64,000 bases of DNA, from contig CANXME010002007.1 in the NCBI GenBank assembly GCA_948144175.1, positions 1 to 64,000 of the forward strand, read 5' to 3'. Both the position numbers and the translations under genes were made by a program. This DNA comes from Closterium sp. NIES-65. Lineage: Eukaryota > Streptophyta > Zygnematophyceae > Desmidiales > Closteriaceae. Below are positions 1 through 11,091 of this stretch, piece after piece (positions within the stretch are counted from its first letter, which is position 1; each line of letters starts with the position of its first letter). Below the pieces are notes generated by a model. That model searched no databases and was not told the DNA's origin. It worked only from the letters and a program-made list of their open reading frames with translations.

Positions 1-3000
1 GTGGCGTCACCAGTTCCCGAAGGCCTCAGAGATCCCTCGCTGGGGCGAGCTGTCTAGGGCGGGTGTTGCCATCTATGATCTTGACTTTGATGCTATTCTC
101 TCTTCCAAGTATGCTGTGTCTATTAGTGATGAGGGTGTCTGTTACCGGTGTTTCCCGCCCGATCCGGGCATTGAGACTGCTGCTCTAGGTACTGGTGAGG
201 CTGATGCCCTAGGTGCTTGTGACGCTGCTGCTCTAGGTGCTAGTGTGTCTGCGTCCTCAGGTACTGGTGAGTCTGCGCACCAGTTCACTCCTGCGCGTCA
301 GCGGTGACGCACTGTACAGAGGCTAGCACAGGCCGGCACCTGGCTACGTCTACCTGTCAGCCGGGGTCGAGCCTGTACACACTGACCACTGCGTCTCCTC
401 CCATTACTGAGTCTGGTAGAGTCGCTTCGTCCGGTCAGGTGTTTGCTGCAGCGTCTAGGTCTGGTCCTGAGTCTGCCCCCTATTCGTGTCGTCTCTTGTC
501 TCACGAGACTCTCCTCTGGCACCACCGTCTTGGTCACCCCTCCCTGCTTCGGCTCAGAGGCATGGCCTCCCGTCTTCTTGTGTCTGGTCTCCCCCGGTCC
601 CTCCCTCCCCTTCCTCAGGGCCCTGGCCCTGCCTGTGTACTGAGGTGATGTCACTGAGGTGCTGATCGACTGGATCCGCGCAGCTCGTCTCCAGCTCAGG
701 CAGAGCTTTGGCTCGGACTTGGAGGTTCCCCGGGTGCTTTGTCTCGCCGGGAGCCACTCTCGCCACGGGAGCTGCGCGAGTGGTTTGCCCGGCGCTGGAG
801 CTGTGCTGCTGGTGCTGGAGGTTCTTCTCCTACTGAGGGTGCTGCTGTGCTGTCGCGGGTCCCGGAGGTGCTCGTACTGGGAGTACTGGAGCTGCTGGGC
901 ATGCGGGTTCAACTGGAGCTGGTGCTGGTGAGGGTGTTGGCGCTGATGAGACTACCACTGAGGGTCCTGCTGGGGGTGCTCCTGGTGCTGCTGGAGGTTC
1001 TGGAGCTGCTCGAGGTGCTGCTGGAGCGGGTGCTCCTGCTAGGGGTTCTGGTGCTGTCCCTGCTGTTTCTGGCGTCGCCACGCGGCTCTGACCGTACTTC
1101 GTTCCTCTCCTGCAGCAGGTTCTTGGTCTTCACCTTCTACTGGTCTCCTCCTCCCTTGGAGGGTCCCCAGTCTGTCCCGTCACAGCCACAGCTAAAGCCT
1201 GCCTCCCCTTTGCTCTGCTCCTTCTCCCTACGCTGGGTTCCTATGGAGGCCTTACTGAGCGTCGTGAGCCTGCGTGTCGTCCTGCGTCGCCTGTTCGTGC
1301 TGCTCGCGCTAGTGGTCGCAGTTTCGCAGTCAGCGTCCTCCGCCTGTCCCTGGCACGCATCGGATGTCTCTGCGTCAGTCTACTGCTCCTCTGCGTGCCC
1401 CTTTTGCCTTCTCCCCTCTGAGTCTCTCTCTTCCTGCCTCTTGCCGAACCGGAGTCGGACTCTCTTCGTGCTGCCAGTCCTACTATCACGCGTCTCCTTG
1501 CTACTGCCGTCACTGACCCTTCCTTCGAGTCTTCTGCTGCGTCTTCCCTTGTTACTGAGCTCGTCGACTTTGCTGCTCGCTGTCGCCTAGACTACACTGC
1601 TAGTCTTGTCGCTGAGTCTGAGGTCTATCTGTCCTCCGTGCGTTGGGGGTGAGTGTGCCCTTGGCACGGACGTCCTTGAGGAAAGGCAGGAGGAGTTCCA
1701 GTGTCTGGCAGCAGCTTCACCTCATCTCGTGTCCCGTACTGCTTACCCCTGAGGGAGACCCGGATGCACTTGACATCCCGACTCCGCGCTCCTTACGCGG
1801 AGGCGATAGAGGGTCCCTACTCCTCTCAGTGGCAAGCAGCTATGGATGTAGAGATGGCTTCCTGGAAGTCCACAGGCACCTACGTTGACACTGTCCCCCC
1901 CTCCTGGGGCGAACATAGTCAGTGGCATGTGGATCTTCAGGGTGAAGCGGCCGCCGGGTTCTCCGCCTGTCTTCAAGGCGCGTTACGTGGCTCGTGGCTT
2001 CAGTCAGCGGCAGGGAGTTGACTACTTTCAGACCTTCTCCCCCACCCCGAAGATGACCACTCTTCGGGTCCCTGCTGCACGTTGCTGCTCACCGTGACTA
2101 CGAGCTGCACTCTCTGGACTTCAGCACTGCTTTCTTGCAGGGCAGTCTGCACGAGGAGATCTGGCTGCGCCGCCCACCTGGCTTCACTAGGTCTTTCCCT
2201 CCTGGTACCCAGTGGAGTCTCCGGCATCCAGTCTACAGTCTCCGCCAGGCGCCACGTGAGTGGCACGACACACTGAGCACTACACTTGCGGCTCTGGGTT
2301 TGCTCCTTCTACTGCCGACCCGTCGCTGTTTCTGCGCACCGACACCTCTCTGCCGCCGTTCTACATCCTCGTGTACGTCGACGACTTGGTCTTTGCCACA
2401 GCTGACACTGCTGGACTCGCCTAAGTGAAGTCCGAGCTGCAGAAGAGACACACGTGCACAGACCCGGGTGAATCTGCGCAGGTACCTTGGCTTGCAGATC
2501 ACCGGGACAGAGCACGCCGCACCATTACTCTGACTCAGTCACACATGGTGCAGCAGGTCCTTCAGCGCTTCGGCTTCACGTACTCCTCGCCTCAGGCCAC
2601 TCCTCTGCCTACTCGCCACTCGCTCTCAGCTCTGCCTTCGGATGAGTCCGTAGAGTCGAGTGGCCCGTATCCAGAGCTTGTTGGCTGCCTCATGTACCTG
2701 ATGACCTGCACACGACCTGACCTTGCATACCCTCTTAGCATTCTTGCACGCTATGTTGCTCCTGGGAGACACTGACCAGAGCACATGGCTACAGCGAAGA
2801 GGGTGTTGCGCTACTTGTGCAGTACGTCGGGCATGGGGATAGTGCTTGGAGGGCGGAAGTCCAGTGGTCCTCACTGGGCACGCGGACGCTTCTTGGGCTG
2901 ACGACCAGGCTACGCAGCGGTCGTCACAGGGTTACACCTTCAGTCTTGGTTCCGGCTCTGTTTCGTGGCGGGCTACCCGCTCGTCTTCTGTTCTCGGCTC

Positions 3001-3359
3001 CAGTTGTGAGGCTGAGATCTAAGCTGGGGCCATGGCTGCCCAGGAGCTTCGCTGGCTCACCTACCTGCTAACCGACCTTGGAGAGCCGCCTCGTTCTCCT
3101 CCAGTCCTGTACGTAGACAACAAGGCCATGCTGGCCTTGTGTCGAGAGCAGCGACTGGAGCACAGGACAAAGCACATTGCTCTCCGCTACTTCCTTGCTC
3201 GTGAGCTACAGCAGCGTGGATAGTTGCGGCTTGCGTACGTGGCCTCCCGAGGCCAACACTGCTGATGTCTTCACCAAGGCACTTGCACCTTGTGATCATC
3301 AGCGCTTCTGCACTCAGCTGGGTCTTGTGCCTGTCTTGCCTCACTTGCTCACTTCTTGA
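1..3359 (+). pseudogene. gag-pol remnant of E1, lacking protease and integrase
   Basis: Position 1 onward encodes the Gag tail (FDLDFDAIL, CYRCFPPDPG). After a jump near 280 the pre-integrase segment (ETLLWHHRLGHPSL) follows, then a short integrase piece (LIDWIRAARLQL), then the linker REPLSPRELREWFAR. RT appears in several frames from about 1780, including VKRPPGSPPVFKARYVA; the YVDD region is at about 2370-2390. RNase H (DNKAMLAL, EHRTKHIALRYFLA, ADVFTKAL) ends at the TGA 3357-3359. Breaks include TAC to TAA at 2422 and an in-frame TAG at 3221-3223, where minus-strand relatives have CAG. Retained parts align domain by domain, so identity is secure and function is excluded. Confidence 0.85.
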
Positions 3360-3575
3360 CCTTGCTTGTACTGTCACATATATATACTCCTGCTCTTGCT
3401 TGCTTAGCCTCTTATATATATATATATATATGTGCTCCTGCATGTGAACTGGACTTTTGGCCTTTGAACTTGTGCTCAGAATGTGTGGTGACGTTGTGAT
3501 CCACCCTGAGCTTTGCTTTGCTTTGCTTGACTGGTCTTGTGACCCTTGTTCTCCCCCACTTTGCCTATGGGGGTG

Positions 3576-3697
3576 TGTCAAATTATAATATTCTGTAGGC
3601 TATAGTGGGGTAGCCCATAGGGGGTACACATTTCTAGGGTTGCATACTTGTATCACTTTCATTCCATAGTTCATTCATTCTCGTTTTACTTTTCTCA
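3576..3697 (+). repeat. 3' LTR of E1 (right edge uncertain)
   Basis: It starts TGTCAAATTATAA directly after the purine tract TATGGGGGTG and carries the family core (GGCTATAGTGGGGTA, CCCATAGGGGGTACA). Similarity to other family LTRs fades near 3697. An alternative right edge is 3829 (CATAACA), just before a primer-site-like TGGTATCAGAGC. Confidence 0.6.
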
Positions 3698-4229
3698 ATC
3701 TTCGCCCTATCTCTTTGCCTAGCTAGTTCTTTCCTAATTAGGCCTCGCCACTTTGTGTATTCAATCATTCTGTAGTCAACCATTCTTGTCATTTGTTTTA
3801 CTGCGCACTCTGCAAGTTTATTCATAACATCTGGTATCAGAGCTACTTTCCTAGCCTAAACTGCTTTTTAGAGTGTATTACCCCTCGGGGGGGGGGAACG
3901 AGAAAGGATGTCTAGGGGTCCAGGAGCTGCGTAGGCCAGGCAGGAGAATGAGTTAGTTGCTCCTCGCGGCCATAATTTTGTAGGGCACTCCTTCGGCACC
4001 GCCAGATCCTTGCCTCGAGCGGTCACGATTGACCGTCACCTCCCTCCTGCAGGGGAACGAGCAGTTGTAGCTGTCGCGACGTCAAAACGCGAGTTACTAT
4101 CCCGCTGCGATTTACCAACGATTTCGGAAGTTTTTTGTGGCAGGTGGCGTCAGCAGACCTCCGTCGGCACCTGCATGAAATTTTCGGAAGTTGTCACGAT
4201 GAGTGGCAGTTGACGACGTCGGGCCTATG
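3698..4229. other. Gene-free DNA with an isolated primer-binding-site-like motif
   Basis: TGGTATCAGAGCTACT at about 3832 is a perfect match to the 3' end of plant initiator tRNA-Met followed by leader-like DNA and a G run (3889-3898). An ATG at 3908 opens a frame that stops after eight codons. No intact gene is seen. It looks like the 5' internal end of another decayed LTR element abutting E1's LTR. Confidence 0.45.
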
Positions 4230-4446
4230 TGTCAAAATATGTTTACATATTTTATATAATCGTTTGCAGTTGTAGTGTAGATATTGCATCGTGTTTGGTA
4301 GTACACCTCCTTGTGTTGCTGTTTACCTATTTGTACTTGTCATTCTCATTAGTGAACTCATTCCTCTCGATATTCTTTCCTAAACTCGAACTCAACTTCT
4401 CCTACCTAACTAGCTATGGCTCCTAAGCCTTGCTAGAATTCTCACA
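4230..4446 (+). repeat. 5' LTR of E2
   Basis: 217 bp, TG...CA ends. It differs from the 3' copy at about five positions (for example CGTGTTTGGTAGTACACC against CATGTTTGGTGGTGCACC). Confidence 0.92.
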
Positions 4447-4462
4447 TGGTATCAGAGCTACT
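4447..4462 (+). other. Primer binding site of E2
   Basis: TGGTATCAGAGCTACT begins immediately after the LTR terminal CA. Its first 12 bases complement the 3' end of plant-type initiator tRNA-Met. Confidence 0.85.
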
Positions 4463-4539
4463 AAGGTCCTGACTTGTGGGCCTACCCTATAGCTTCCGCT
4501 GCTAATCTGTGTTCGGCACGCCCCGTGACGTGCCCCTTG

Positions 4540-5270
4540 CCTTACTTCACGCGGCCTCGTCGCCGCCCTTAGCGGCCCGTCGCCACCCTACGCGGCCCGT
4601 CGCCGCCCTGGCGCCGCCCGTACCGGCCCGTCGCCGCCCGTCCCAGCCCGTCGCCGCCCGTGCGCCGCCCGTCCCGGCCCCACGCCGCTGTCCCGGCCCG
4701 TCGCCGCCCGTGCGCTGCCCGTCCCGGCCCGTCGCCGCCCGTCCCGGCTCGTCGCCGCCCGTGCGCCGCCTGTCCCGGCCCGTCGCCGCCCGTACGACGC
4801 GCCGCCGTACCTGCGGCCCCGCCACCTTACCTGTGGCCCCGCCCACTTGCGGCCCCGACCCCGCCCTGGCCATGCCCCGTCGCCAGCCGCGGCAAACCGG
4901 GGGCACGTGCACCGCCCCCCCCCCCCCCCCCCCCCCTATTCCCGTCACCTGTCGAGGCGACCTGAGGGGGCCGCGTGGAAGGGGGGGGCAGGTGTCGCCC
5001 CCTCTACCGCCTGCTTTGGCGCCTGGGGAGGCCGTGCGTCGCCCCCCCCCCCCCCCCCCCCCCCCCCCTCCTCCTCCTTTTGTTCCCACTGCTGCAGCTG
5101 CCGCTGGGGGGGAGGGTGTGAGGGTGTGGGGGAGCCCGGGGAGTGGCACTGGGGTGGCGGGTGTGAGACCACCCAGCAGCCGTCCCTCCACCTCTCCTCT
5201 CTTCCCCCCCTCTGCTGCTCCTGCAGCAGTGTGTGGGGGAGGGGGAAGGGGAGGGGGAGGGGGAGGGTGA
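4540..5270 (+). repeat. C/G-rich low-complexity interior of E2
   Basis: Degenerate CGGCCCGTCGCCGCCCGT units (about 4560-4860) are followed by C runs at about 4915-4936 and 5041-5069 and a G-rich stretch near 5240-5270. Long open frames on both strands here (up to 253 codons) are compositional artefacts of stop-poor GC DNA and I do not call a gene. Near 4945-4975 it shares TGTCGAGGCGACCTGAGGG with element H. Confidence 0.7.
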
Positions 5271-5357
5271 GGGGATGGAGTGGGTGACCAGCGTGGGCGG
5301 TTTACACTTACCAGAGTGGGCGTTTTACACTTACTCCTGCAATCAATTATGGGGGCG

Positions 5358-5574
5358 TGTCAAAATATGTTTACATATTTTATATAATCGTTTGCAGTTG
5401 TAGTGTAGATATTGCATCATGTTTGGTGGTGCACCTCCTTGTGTTGCTGTTTACCTATTTGTGCTTGTCATTCTGATTAGTGAACTCATTCCTCTCGATA
5501 TTCTTTCCTAAACTCGAACTCAACTTCTCCTACCTAACTAGCTATGGCTCCTAAGCCTTGCTAGAATTCTCACA
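5358..5574 (+). repeat. 3' LTR of E2
   Basis: 217-bp partner of 4230-4446, followed by the target duplication CTATG at 5575-5579. Confidence 0.92.
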
Positions 5575-5579
5575 CTATG

Positions 5580-6821
5580 TCAACAGCTGCGCGAAAATTT
5601 CGTGTTGGGTGCAAATCTTAATTTTGCACGGCAACCAGCCGCCTGCATAAATTCCCGTATTTTGTGTGTGTTCTGTGCGCATTCGTTTTTGCATTCTGTT
5701 TCATGTGTTTTTGTTGTGGGCACACGACAAGTCATGACGGATCATGACGAGTCATGAATTCTCATGACGACTCATGTTTGTTTACTGATTTTCATGAACT
5801 ACTAAGAACGTTCATGATAATTACGAGCATCATGAAAGCTCATGAAAGCTCACGAGTTTTCATGAGTACTCGTGGCGAGTGTCGAGTGTGTCGGGGGGTG
5901 CTGGGCTCGAGTCTTTGACTCGGCCCCTTTGACCAATTTCGAGCTGGTCAAAAAGTGTGCGAAAGTCAGGACCCGCGCATGGGGTCCGGACATGCGCATG
6001 TGGCCCCACAGGGCCCGTGTGTGTGCCGCAACTGTTGCGACCGTGCACAGTTGCACGATCGCAACAACACAGGGCTCATTATGGCCCTGTCATGCGCAGG
6101 ACAAAGCACGATCGCATCAGCGATCGGATTTTTCTGCTTGACCGAGGGTGCGCCGGGATTTTGGTTGACTAACCGTATCCCACGCTGACCTGGAACACAG
6201 CCGATTTCGCGCGAAAGTCATGCTGCTTAGCGTGATCATTTCGACGCAGGTACAAAACGGTAAAATCCGTTCTATAACTGGAAACGGTTTCTCACACGAG
6301 TATCCATGATTCCTCATGAGAACTCGCGGAAATTCATGACGTGAATCAGCAGGGGACTTTGTTTTTAATTCAAGTGGATTACTGTTAATTCCAATGAGGC
6401 AGATTGAGCCAAATTCTTCAGCAGCTTCACAACCGTTTTCTACTACAGCAAAGCGAAGGCCTGGATTCCAGTTAAGCATCTGCTTTATGTTTTCCTTTGT
6501 GTGTTTAGGACTTTATATATATGTGTGCTTGTATTTGCTTCAAGTCAATCAATGCGATTATGCTTTTTCAAGCTCGGAATTCTACTACTACGTATTGACG
6601 AGAGTAGAAAAGTAACGTGGTGCTGCCAAAACGCTGCTCGACCAGATTCCTCACTCCACAAATCAAGCAAGGCATAACTACTCACTTTGTTTCTGTTATA
6701 CCCTTGGCTATGAGGTGACAAGCTGTCACACTCGGAGGGTTCAAAGTGAAGTTAAGTGTTGCCAAGTTTGTTTTCGTGGTCCAGTTTTAAACACTTCCGC
6801 ATAGTATTTAGAGTCAACACG
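5580..6821. other. Spacer without a recognisable gene
   Basis: Neutral-composition DNA; open frames are short and unlike any family I know. It contains the TCATGA cluster described separately and two more TCATGA sites 20 bp apart at 6314 and 6334. The last few hundred bases should contain the 5' LTR of E3 (a candidate end, GAGTCAACA, precedes its primer site), but no matching 3' copy was found. Confidence 0.5.
5732..5865. repeat. Cluster of nine TCATGA palindromes at ~10-bp spacing
   Basis: TCATGA occurs at 5732, 5742, 5752, 5762, 5792, 5812, 5830, 5840 and 5860, with a one-base variant TCATGT at 5772. Gaps are 10 or close to 20, so the sites lie on one face of the helix. It could be a degenerate 10-bp tandem repeat or an array of binding sites for a symmetric protein. 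Confidence 0.75.
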
Positions 6822-6839
6822 TGGTATCAGAGCTGGTCC
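6822..6839 (+). other. Primer binding site of E3
   Basis: TGGTATCAGAGCTGGTCC follows AGTCAACACG. It matches initiator tRNA-Met in its first 12 bases. Confidence 0.75.
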
Positions 6840-6864
6840 TTAGCCATTCTCAACGTATCCATCA

Positions 6865-7874
6865 ATGGGGTCGCCTGGAGAAGGGAATTCAGCCCCCGCG
6901 AGTAGTGGTAGCCAAGAATCTGGTGTCTCCGCGCCTAGGATAGCCCGGACGAGCCAGGGCCGCTAAGAGAGGTGTTGAAGAACTTCTCCATTGACAAGTT
7001 GAGTGGAGAGGGCTATGACGATTGGTCTTGGAAGATGCGGCTGTATTTTTGGCAGATAGGTCTTTTGAAGCTCATGATAGGTAGCGAGAAACGACCTAGT
7101 GCCCTGGAGCTTCAAAACGAGTGGGACGAACGTTCTTCCGCCGGGTACTACTTATCTCAAAGCTTAGATCTCACCCAACGCCAGCACATCACCCACCTCC
7201 TTCCGGATGAAGAGTGCGGTCCCAAGGCATGGGCCGTGCTCAAGGACCTCCATGCCCCCACATCAGTTGTAGCTACTCTCAAGTTGGAGAGAGAGCTCTC
7301 CACCTTTCGCCTTAGTGAAGGAGAATCTGTTCACCCGGTCCTAGACAAGGTGAGAGAACTCTACGCCAAGCTTGCCATCGCCGGAATTGTCTACCCCGAG
7401 CAAACCAAGCGTGTAAAGATGCTGTCACTGCTGCCAGAGTCTTGGATGATCTTCACGAGCGGCTTAAGCCTTCCCCAGAACCAGAGTCTTTGGACGTTGG
7501 AGTGGATCCACACAAAAATTCTTGAAGAGGACTTCTGTAGGCGCCAATTGAGAGGAAGTGAAGAGGGGAGCAGCAGCTACGCCGTGCAAGGAGGCAAAGG
7601 GGGTAAAGGCAAGAAGTGGCAAGGGGCGGGGAGGGGGGCCACTAAGGATGAGGAGCCCTCAGATCAGCAAGGTGGCAAGGGAACGGGACGTGGTGGAGGC
7701 CGTGATGGCAAACGGTCAGGAAAGGGAGGCGGGAAAATGGAGGGCAATGAGGCCGATGAGGTGCAGCGGCCTTCGAGACAAGTGCAGGTCACTGTCTTAG
7801 AGGAGGAGATCTCTAGGGTGACTGAGGATGGGGGAGAACCTGAGGTGGAGCAGCAGCAGCAGCAGCCGCAGTAG
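6865..7874 (+). pseudogene. Gag of E3 (UBN2-type), broken
   Basis: An ATG at 6865 opens a Ser/Gly/Pro-rich leader that goes out of frame near 6960. The main frame runs 6972-7874 and has the copia Gag signature: FSIDKLSGEGYDDWSWKM near the start, then GYYLSQSLDLTQ, AWAVLKDLHAP, LKLERELSTFRLSEGES and VKMLSLLPESW. The C-terminal third is Gly/Lys/Arg-rich (nucleic-acid binding) and I see no classical zinc knuckle. It ends at TAG 7872-7874 inside a Gln run that continues in frame, so the stop looks secondary (CAG to TAG). Gag would form the cytoplasmic virus-like particle. Confidence 0.8.
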
Positions 7875-7911
7875 CAGCAGCAGCAAGGTGCTCCATAAGG
7901 TGCCGCACGTC

Positions 7912-9636
7912 CGGCAAACCGTCCAAGGAGGGATGTGCGCCCTCCTAACCGGCTGACCTATCCGAGCTTTGGCAAGCCAAAGGTGGTAAGGGCTGGGAGT
8001 GTGGCTGAGCAGTGTGATGAGGAGGAGATAGCACACTGCTACTGGGCAGCTGTCCCTGAGCCCAAGACGCTAGCTGAGGCATTGAGTGGGCCGGATGCTG
8101 AAAAATGGAAGCAGAGTGTGAAGGAGGAGTATGACTCTCTGCTGGAGAATGAGACGTGGGAGCTGTGTGAGCTGCCACCTGGGAAGAAGGCCATTTCTTC
8201 CAAGCTGATTTTCAGGCACAAGTACGGACCTGATGGGGAGCTGACCCGCTACAAGTCAAGGCTTGTGGCTAAGGGGTTTCAGCAGACAAAGGGGAAGGAT
8301 TATGACGAGATCTTTGCTCCTGTGGGGAAAGGCACAACATTGAAAGTGTCGCTGGCAATGGCAGCAAACCGTGGATGGCGGGTGAAGCAGATGGACATCA
8401 CCACCGCCTTCCTCAATGGGATCATTCTGGAGGAGCTGTACATGTTACAACCTGAGGGTTTGGATGATGGGAGCGGCAGGGTGTGCAGGCTGAAGAAGGC
8501 CATCTATGGCCTGAAGCAGGCTCCTCGTGCATGGTACCACAAGCTAGAGGAGACACTGTTGGCAGGGGGGTTTAAGAAGAGTGGGTGTGACCACAGCTTT
8601 TTCCTGCTACAAGGAGCAGTTTCTCATGCTCCTGGTGTATGTGGACAACATCCTGCTCTTCTCTGAGTCGTATGCAATGATTGAGCGTGTGGAGGAGATG
8701 CTGGAGATGCAGTTCAAGTGTTCCAAGATGGGAGATGTGAAGTACTACCTGGGGATGCATGTGGAGAGGGACCTTGACAAGGGAGTGTTGAGGTTGCACC
8801 AGAGGAAGTACTGTGAGGGGCTGGCCGAGAAGTATGGGCTGCAAGATGGAGGAAAGCCAGCCACCCCACTGCCTTCGGGGTTCACTGTGGAGCCATGTGC
8901 TGATGAAGAGGTAGTGGGTGAGAGTGACAGGAAACTTTTTCATTCCATGGTGGGGGCACTCAACTATGCGGCTAACCACACGCGGCCTGACATTGCCTTT
9001 GCTACATCTAGGCTTGCTAGTGTGGTTTCACGCCCCAGTCATGAGTAGCTGGAAGCGGCCAAGAGTTTGGTCCGCTATGTGAGCGCTACGGCATCAGTGG
9101 GCTTGGAGTACAGTGCTGTGCGACAGAGGCTGCAGAGGGGTGCAACTGATTTGGGCAAGGGGGAGATGCTCCTGACCTGCTACACCGACGCCAGCTTCAA
9201 CTCTGTGAAGGCGGATGGCACCAGCATTGGAGGCTATGTGTGCCTGTTTGGAGGTGGTGCAGTGAGCGGGCGCAGCAAGAAGCAGAACGAGATGGGGCAG
9301 TCCTCGTGTGAGACAGATTACATGGCCCTGCATCATGGGGCAAAGTAGGTGGTGTGGCAAAGGCGTTTGTTGGAGGAGATCGGAGTGTGCCAGAGGGAGG
9401 CGACAGTGATTTTCTGTGACAATGAGTCGGCGGTGAAGCTAGCAAAGAATGCTTGTCTTCATGGGCTGACCAAACACATCAGGCCTAAGTGGCACTGGGT
9501 GAGGAGGCTCCTGGACAAGGAGGTGGGGCTGGAGATTGTGAAGACCCATCACCAGGCGGTTGACATTCTCACCAAGCCCCTGGCTGAATCTGAGCATTGG
9601 AAGGGCATGAAGCTTGCTGGGATGAGTGTGCATTGA
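7912..9636 (+). pseudogene. Copia RT-RNase H of E3, broken by a frameshift and stops
   Basis: The frame enters just upstream of the RT: WAAVPEPKTLAEALSGPDAE, then KLIFRHKYGPDGELTRYKSR, MDITTAFLNG, KKAIYGLKQAPRAWY. Near 8610 it shifts to another frame that carries the catalytic segment as YVDN rather than YVDD (LLVYVDNILLFSE), so an active-site Asp is also lost. RNase H follows (CYTDASFNS, IGGYVCLFGGGAVSG, TKHIRPKWHWVRRLL, DILTKPLA), with TAG stops at 9046 and 9346, ending at TGA 9634-9636. Enzymatically dead. Confidence 0.85.
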
Positions 9637-9693
9637 GGGTGCATGCTTGAGCTATGGCATGTGGGATGATGGTTGGCAGCCAGAGGGGGAGTT

Positions 9694-11090
9694 TGTTGTG
9701 TGATGCAATCATATGCATTCATGTCTGTCTGCCTCCCATTATGTGCTCGTGCGCTGCTTGGTGGTGTGAGCATGTGCAAGAATTTGTGTTTTGTGCGGTT
9801 TGGTTTTTCTGAGTGTGTGTGAATGTTATTTGGCTTGAGCAGATATCTGAAGTGACTCCTCTGCTCAAGAGCTTTCCGAAGAACCAAGTATCGCTTCAAT
9901 CGGAGCACGAACAGGAAAGTTACGAACGTTGAAGTTCGTATGCTTTTCATATTTGATTGTGGCAACTGTGGGAAGTTGTGGGGTTGACTCAATATGGGGT
10001 ACAGACTTTTGGGGGTTGGGAAATTCGTCCTTTCTACTGTAGTTGCTGCCAAATGGTTGGGTGAAACCAAACCAGGTTGGCAAGTGTGGCCAAGTTGGGC
10101 AAGGTGGATTGCATGGGTTGGGAAAGTGACAAAAGTGAATGTGGGATTGCCTATGGAGAGGGGAATTGTGTGGCATGGGGTTTTCTTGGTTGGGGAGTAT
10201 CTTGGGACCTTCCCTCTTGTCCTCCTCATCCCATCCCACCTGGTTTATTGCTACTCTAACTCTCTTGTGTAGTAATTGTGAACTTGTGTGAGACAATTGT
10301 GATTGAGTTAAGATTCCATGGCAGCATACCCTCTAGTGCGCCAAAATTGATAACTCAAGAAATACTTCACTTTTTCGTATGATTCAACTTGGAAATTGTA
10401 GCCACAAAATAGAGCTACAACATATCCGAACTTGGTGAAGTTTTGACAGTGCGTTTTTTGTCGACGGCGTTTCTTGTGAGCGCGACTATTCTGTCCAGAA
10501 ATAGAGACCAACGATTTTTGAGAGATTTAGGCACCTAATCTTCATAGACTCCGTCCTTAGTCTCTAACAACTCTCCTTGAAATGCAGCGTGGCAATAGCA
10601 AGAGATTGTGCCATGTGTGCCAACTGGGCTACCAAGGACACAATGCCTTCCATTTCTGCCACTAACCCTTCCGGAAAGTCCGCCATTGTTCACGCCAGGG
10701 TCCACGCCGATGATTTGGATAGGTTACATCTCAAGCCACCGCCACGCAGTTCCTTGTCTTGCACCTCGCGGACATCATGCGGCGATTCGACGATGGTATT
10801 GCTGTGAGTGTATGCCATGATCGCTGCTGAGGGGAAGACCAAGGCCGCCATAAGGAAGGCCAGATGAATTGCAGCAGCAAACAACAGTGGGCCGAGTGGA
10901 TTCCGCTAGTCCTCGCATGCTCCTGAGTTAAGGCGTGCCGAACCCGGCATCCACAAATAAGTTAGATGGGGCACCTTATAGTAGGCAGACAAGGGGGGAA
11001 TTCTATATGGTCCTGTCCACTGTAGTGATATAAGAATGTAGCACACTCAGCTCAGTTGAAGACGTTTTCGGCATTGAGCTGCAGGGCGAT
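9694..11090. other. Non-coding stretch, probably E3 LTR remnant then spacer
   Basis: TGTTGTGTGATGCAATC after the polypurine tract fits a 3' LTR start, but no end or 5' partner is identifiable. The open frames near 9994-10272 and 10577-10820 have no recognisable domains and I do not call them genes. Confidence 0.4.
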
Positions 11091-11091
11091 C

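Larger units (their letters stand above)
1..3697 (+). mobile_element. E1: decayed Ty1/copia element, 3' part (short-LTR family)
   Basis: The stretch is colinear with the plus-strand element at 55548-62904 (late Gag, pre-integrase, RT, RNase H, polypurine tract, LTR). The left end is cut by the window. Three internal deletions are visible by comparison: near 275-285 (protease lost), near 640 and near 720 (integrase core lost). RT and RNase H remain but are split by stops and frame changes. The right end is the LTR starting at 3576. It is a fossil that cannot make a working polyprotein. Confidence 0.85.
4230..5574 (+). mobile_element. E2: small non-autonomous LTR retrotransposon (1345 bp)
   Basis: Two 217-bp direct LTRs (TGTCAAAATATG...TTCTCACA) enclose 911 bp and are flanked by the 5-bp duplication CTATG (4225-4229 and 5575-5579). 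A primer site TGGTATCAGAGCTACT begins at 4447 and a purine-rich GGGGGCG precedes the 3' LTR. The interior is C-rich low-complexity DNA built from CGGCCCGTCGCCGCC-type repeats and two long C runs. It has no gag, RT or integrase, so transposition must have depended on another element. It is larger than a classical TRIM but has that structure. About five LTR differences suggest an older insertion than D, F or G. Confidence 0.9.
6822..9693 (+). mobile_element. E3: Ty1/copia element of a second family, internal region
   Basis: The internal region runs from a primer site (TGGTATCAGAGCTGGTCC, 6822-6839) to a polypurine tract (AGAGGGGGAGT, 9682-9692) followed by a TGTTGTG LTR-like start. It encodes a UBN2-type Gag and copia RT-RNase H with no protease or integrase between them, so about 2 kb expected for the family is missing. 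Matching LTRs could not be paired, so the outer borders are unknown. Sequence and codon use differ clearly from the short-LTR family (E1, A, B, D, F, G). Confidence 0.85.

Noticed and set aside
4509..5270. A 253-codon Pro/Arg/Ala-rich frame inside E2
   Set aside because: Low-complexity C-rich repeat with an equal frame on the other strand; no Gag or Pol motif.
6480..10560. A complete LTR pair for E3
   Set aside because: Plausible start (TGTTGTGTGATG) and end (GTCAACA) motifs are seen, but the two flanks show no shared sequence by eye.
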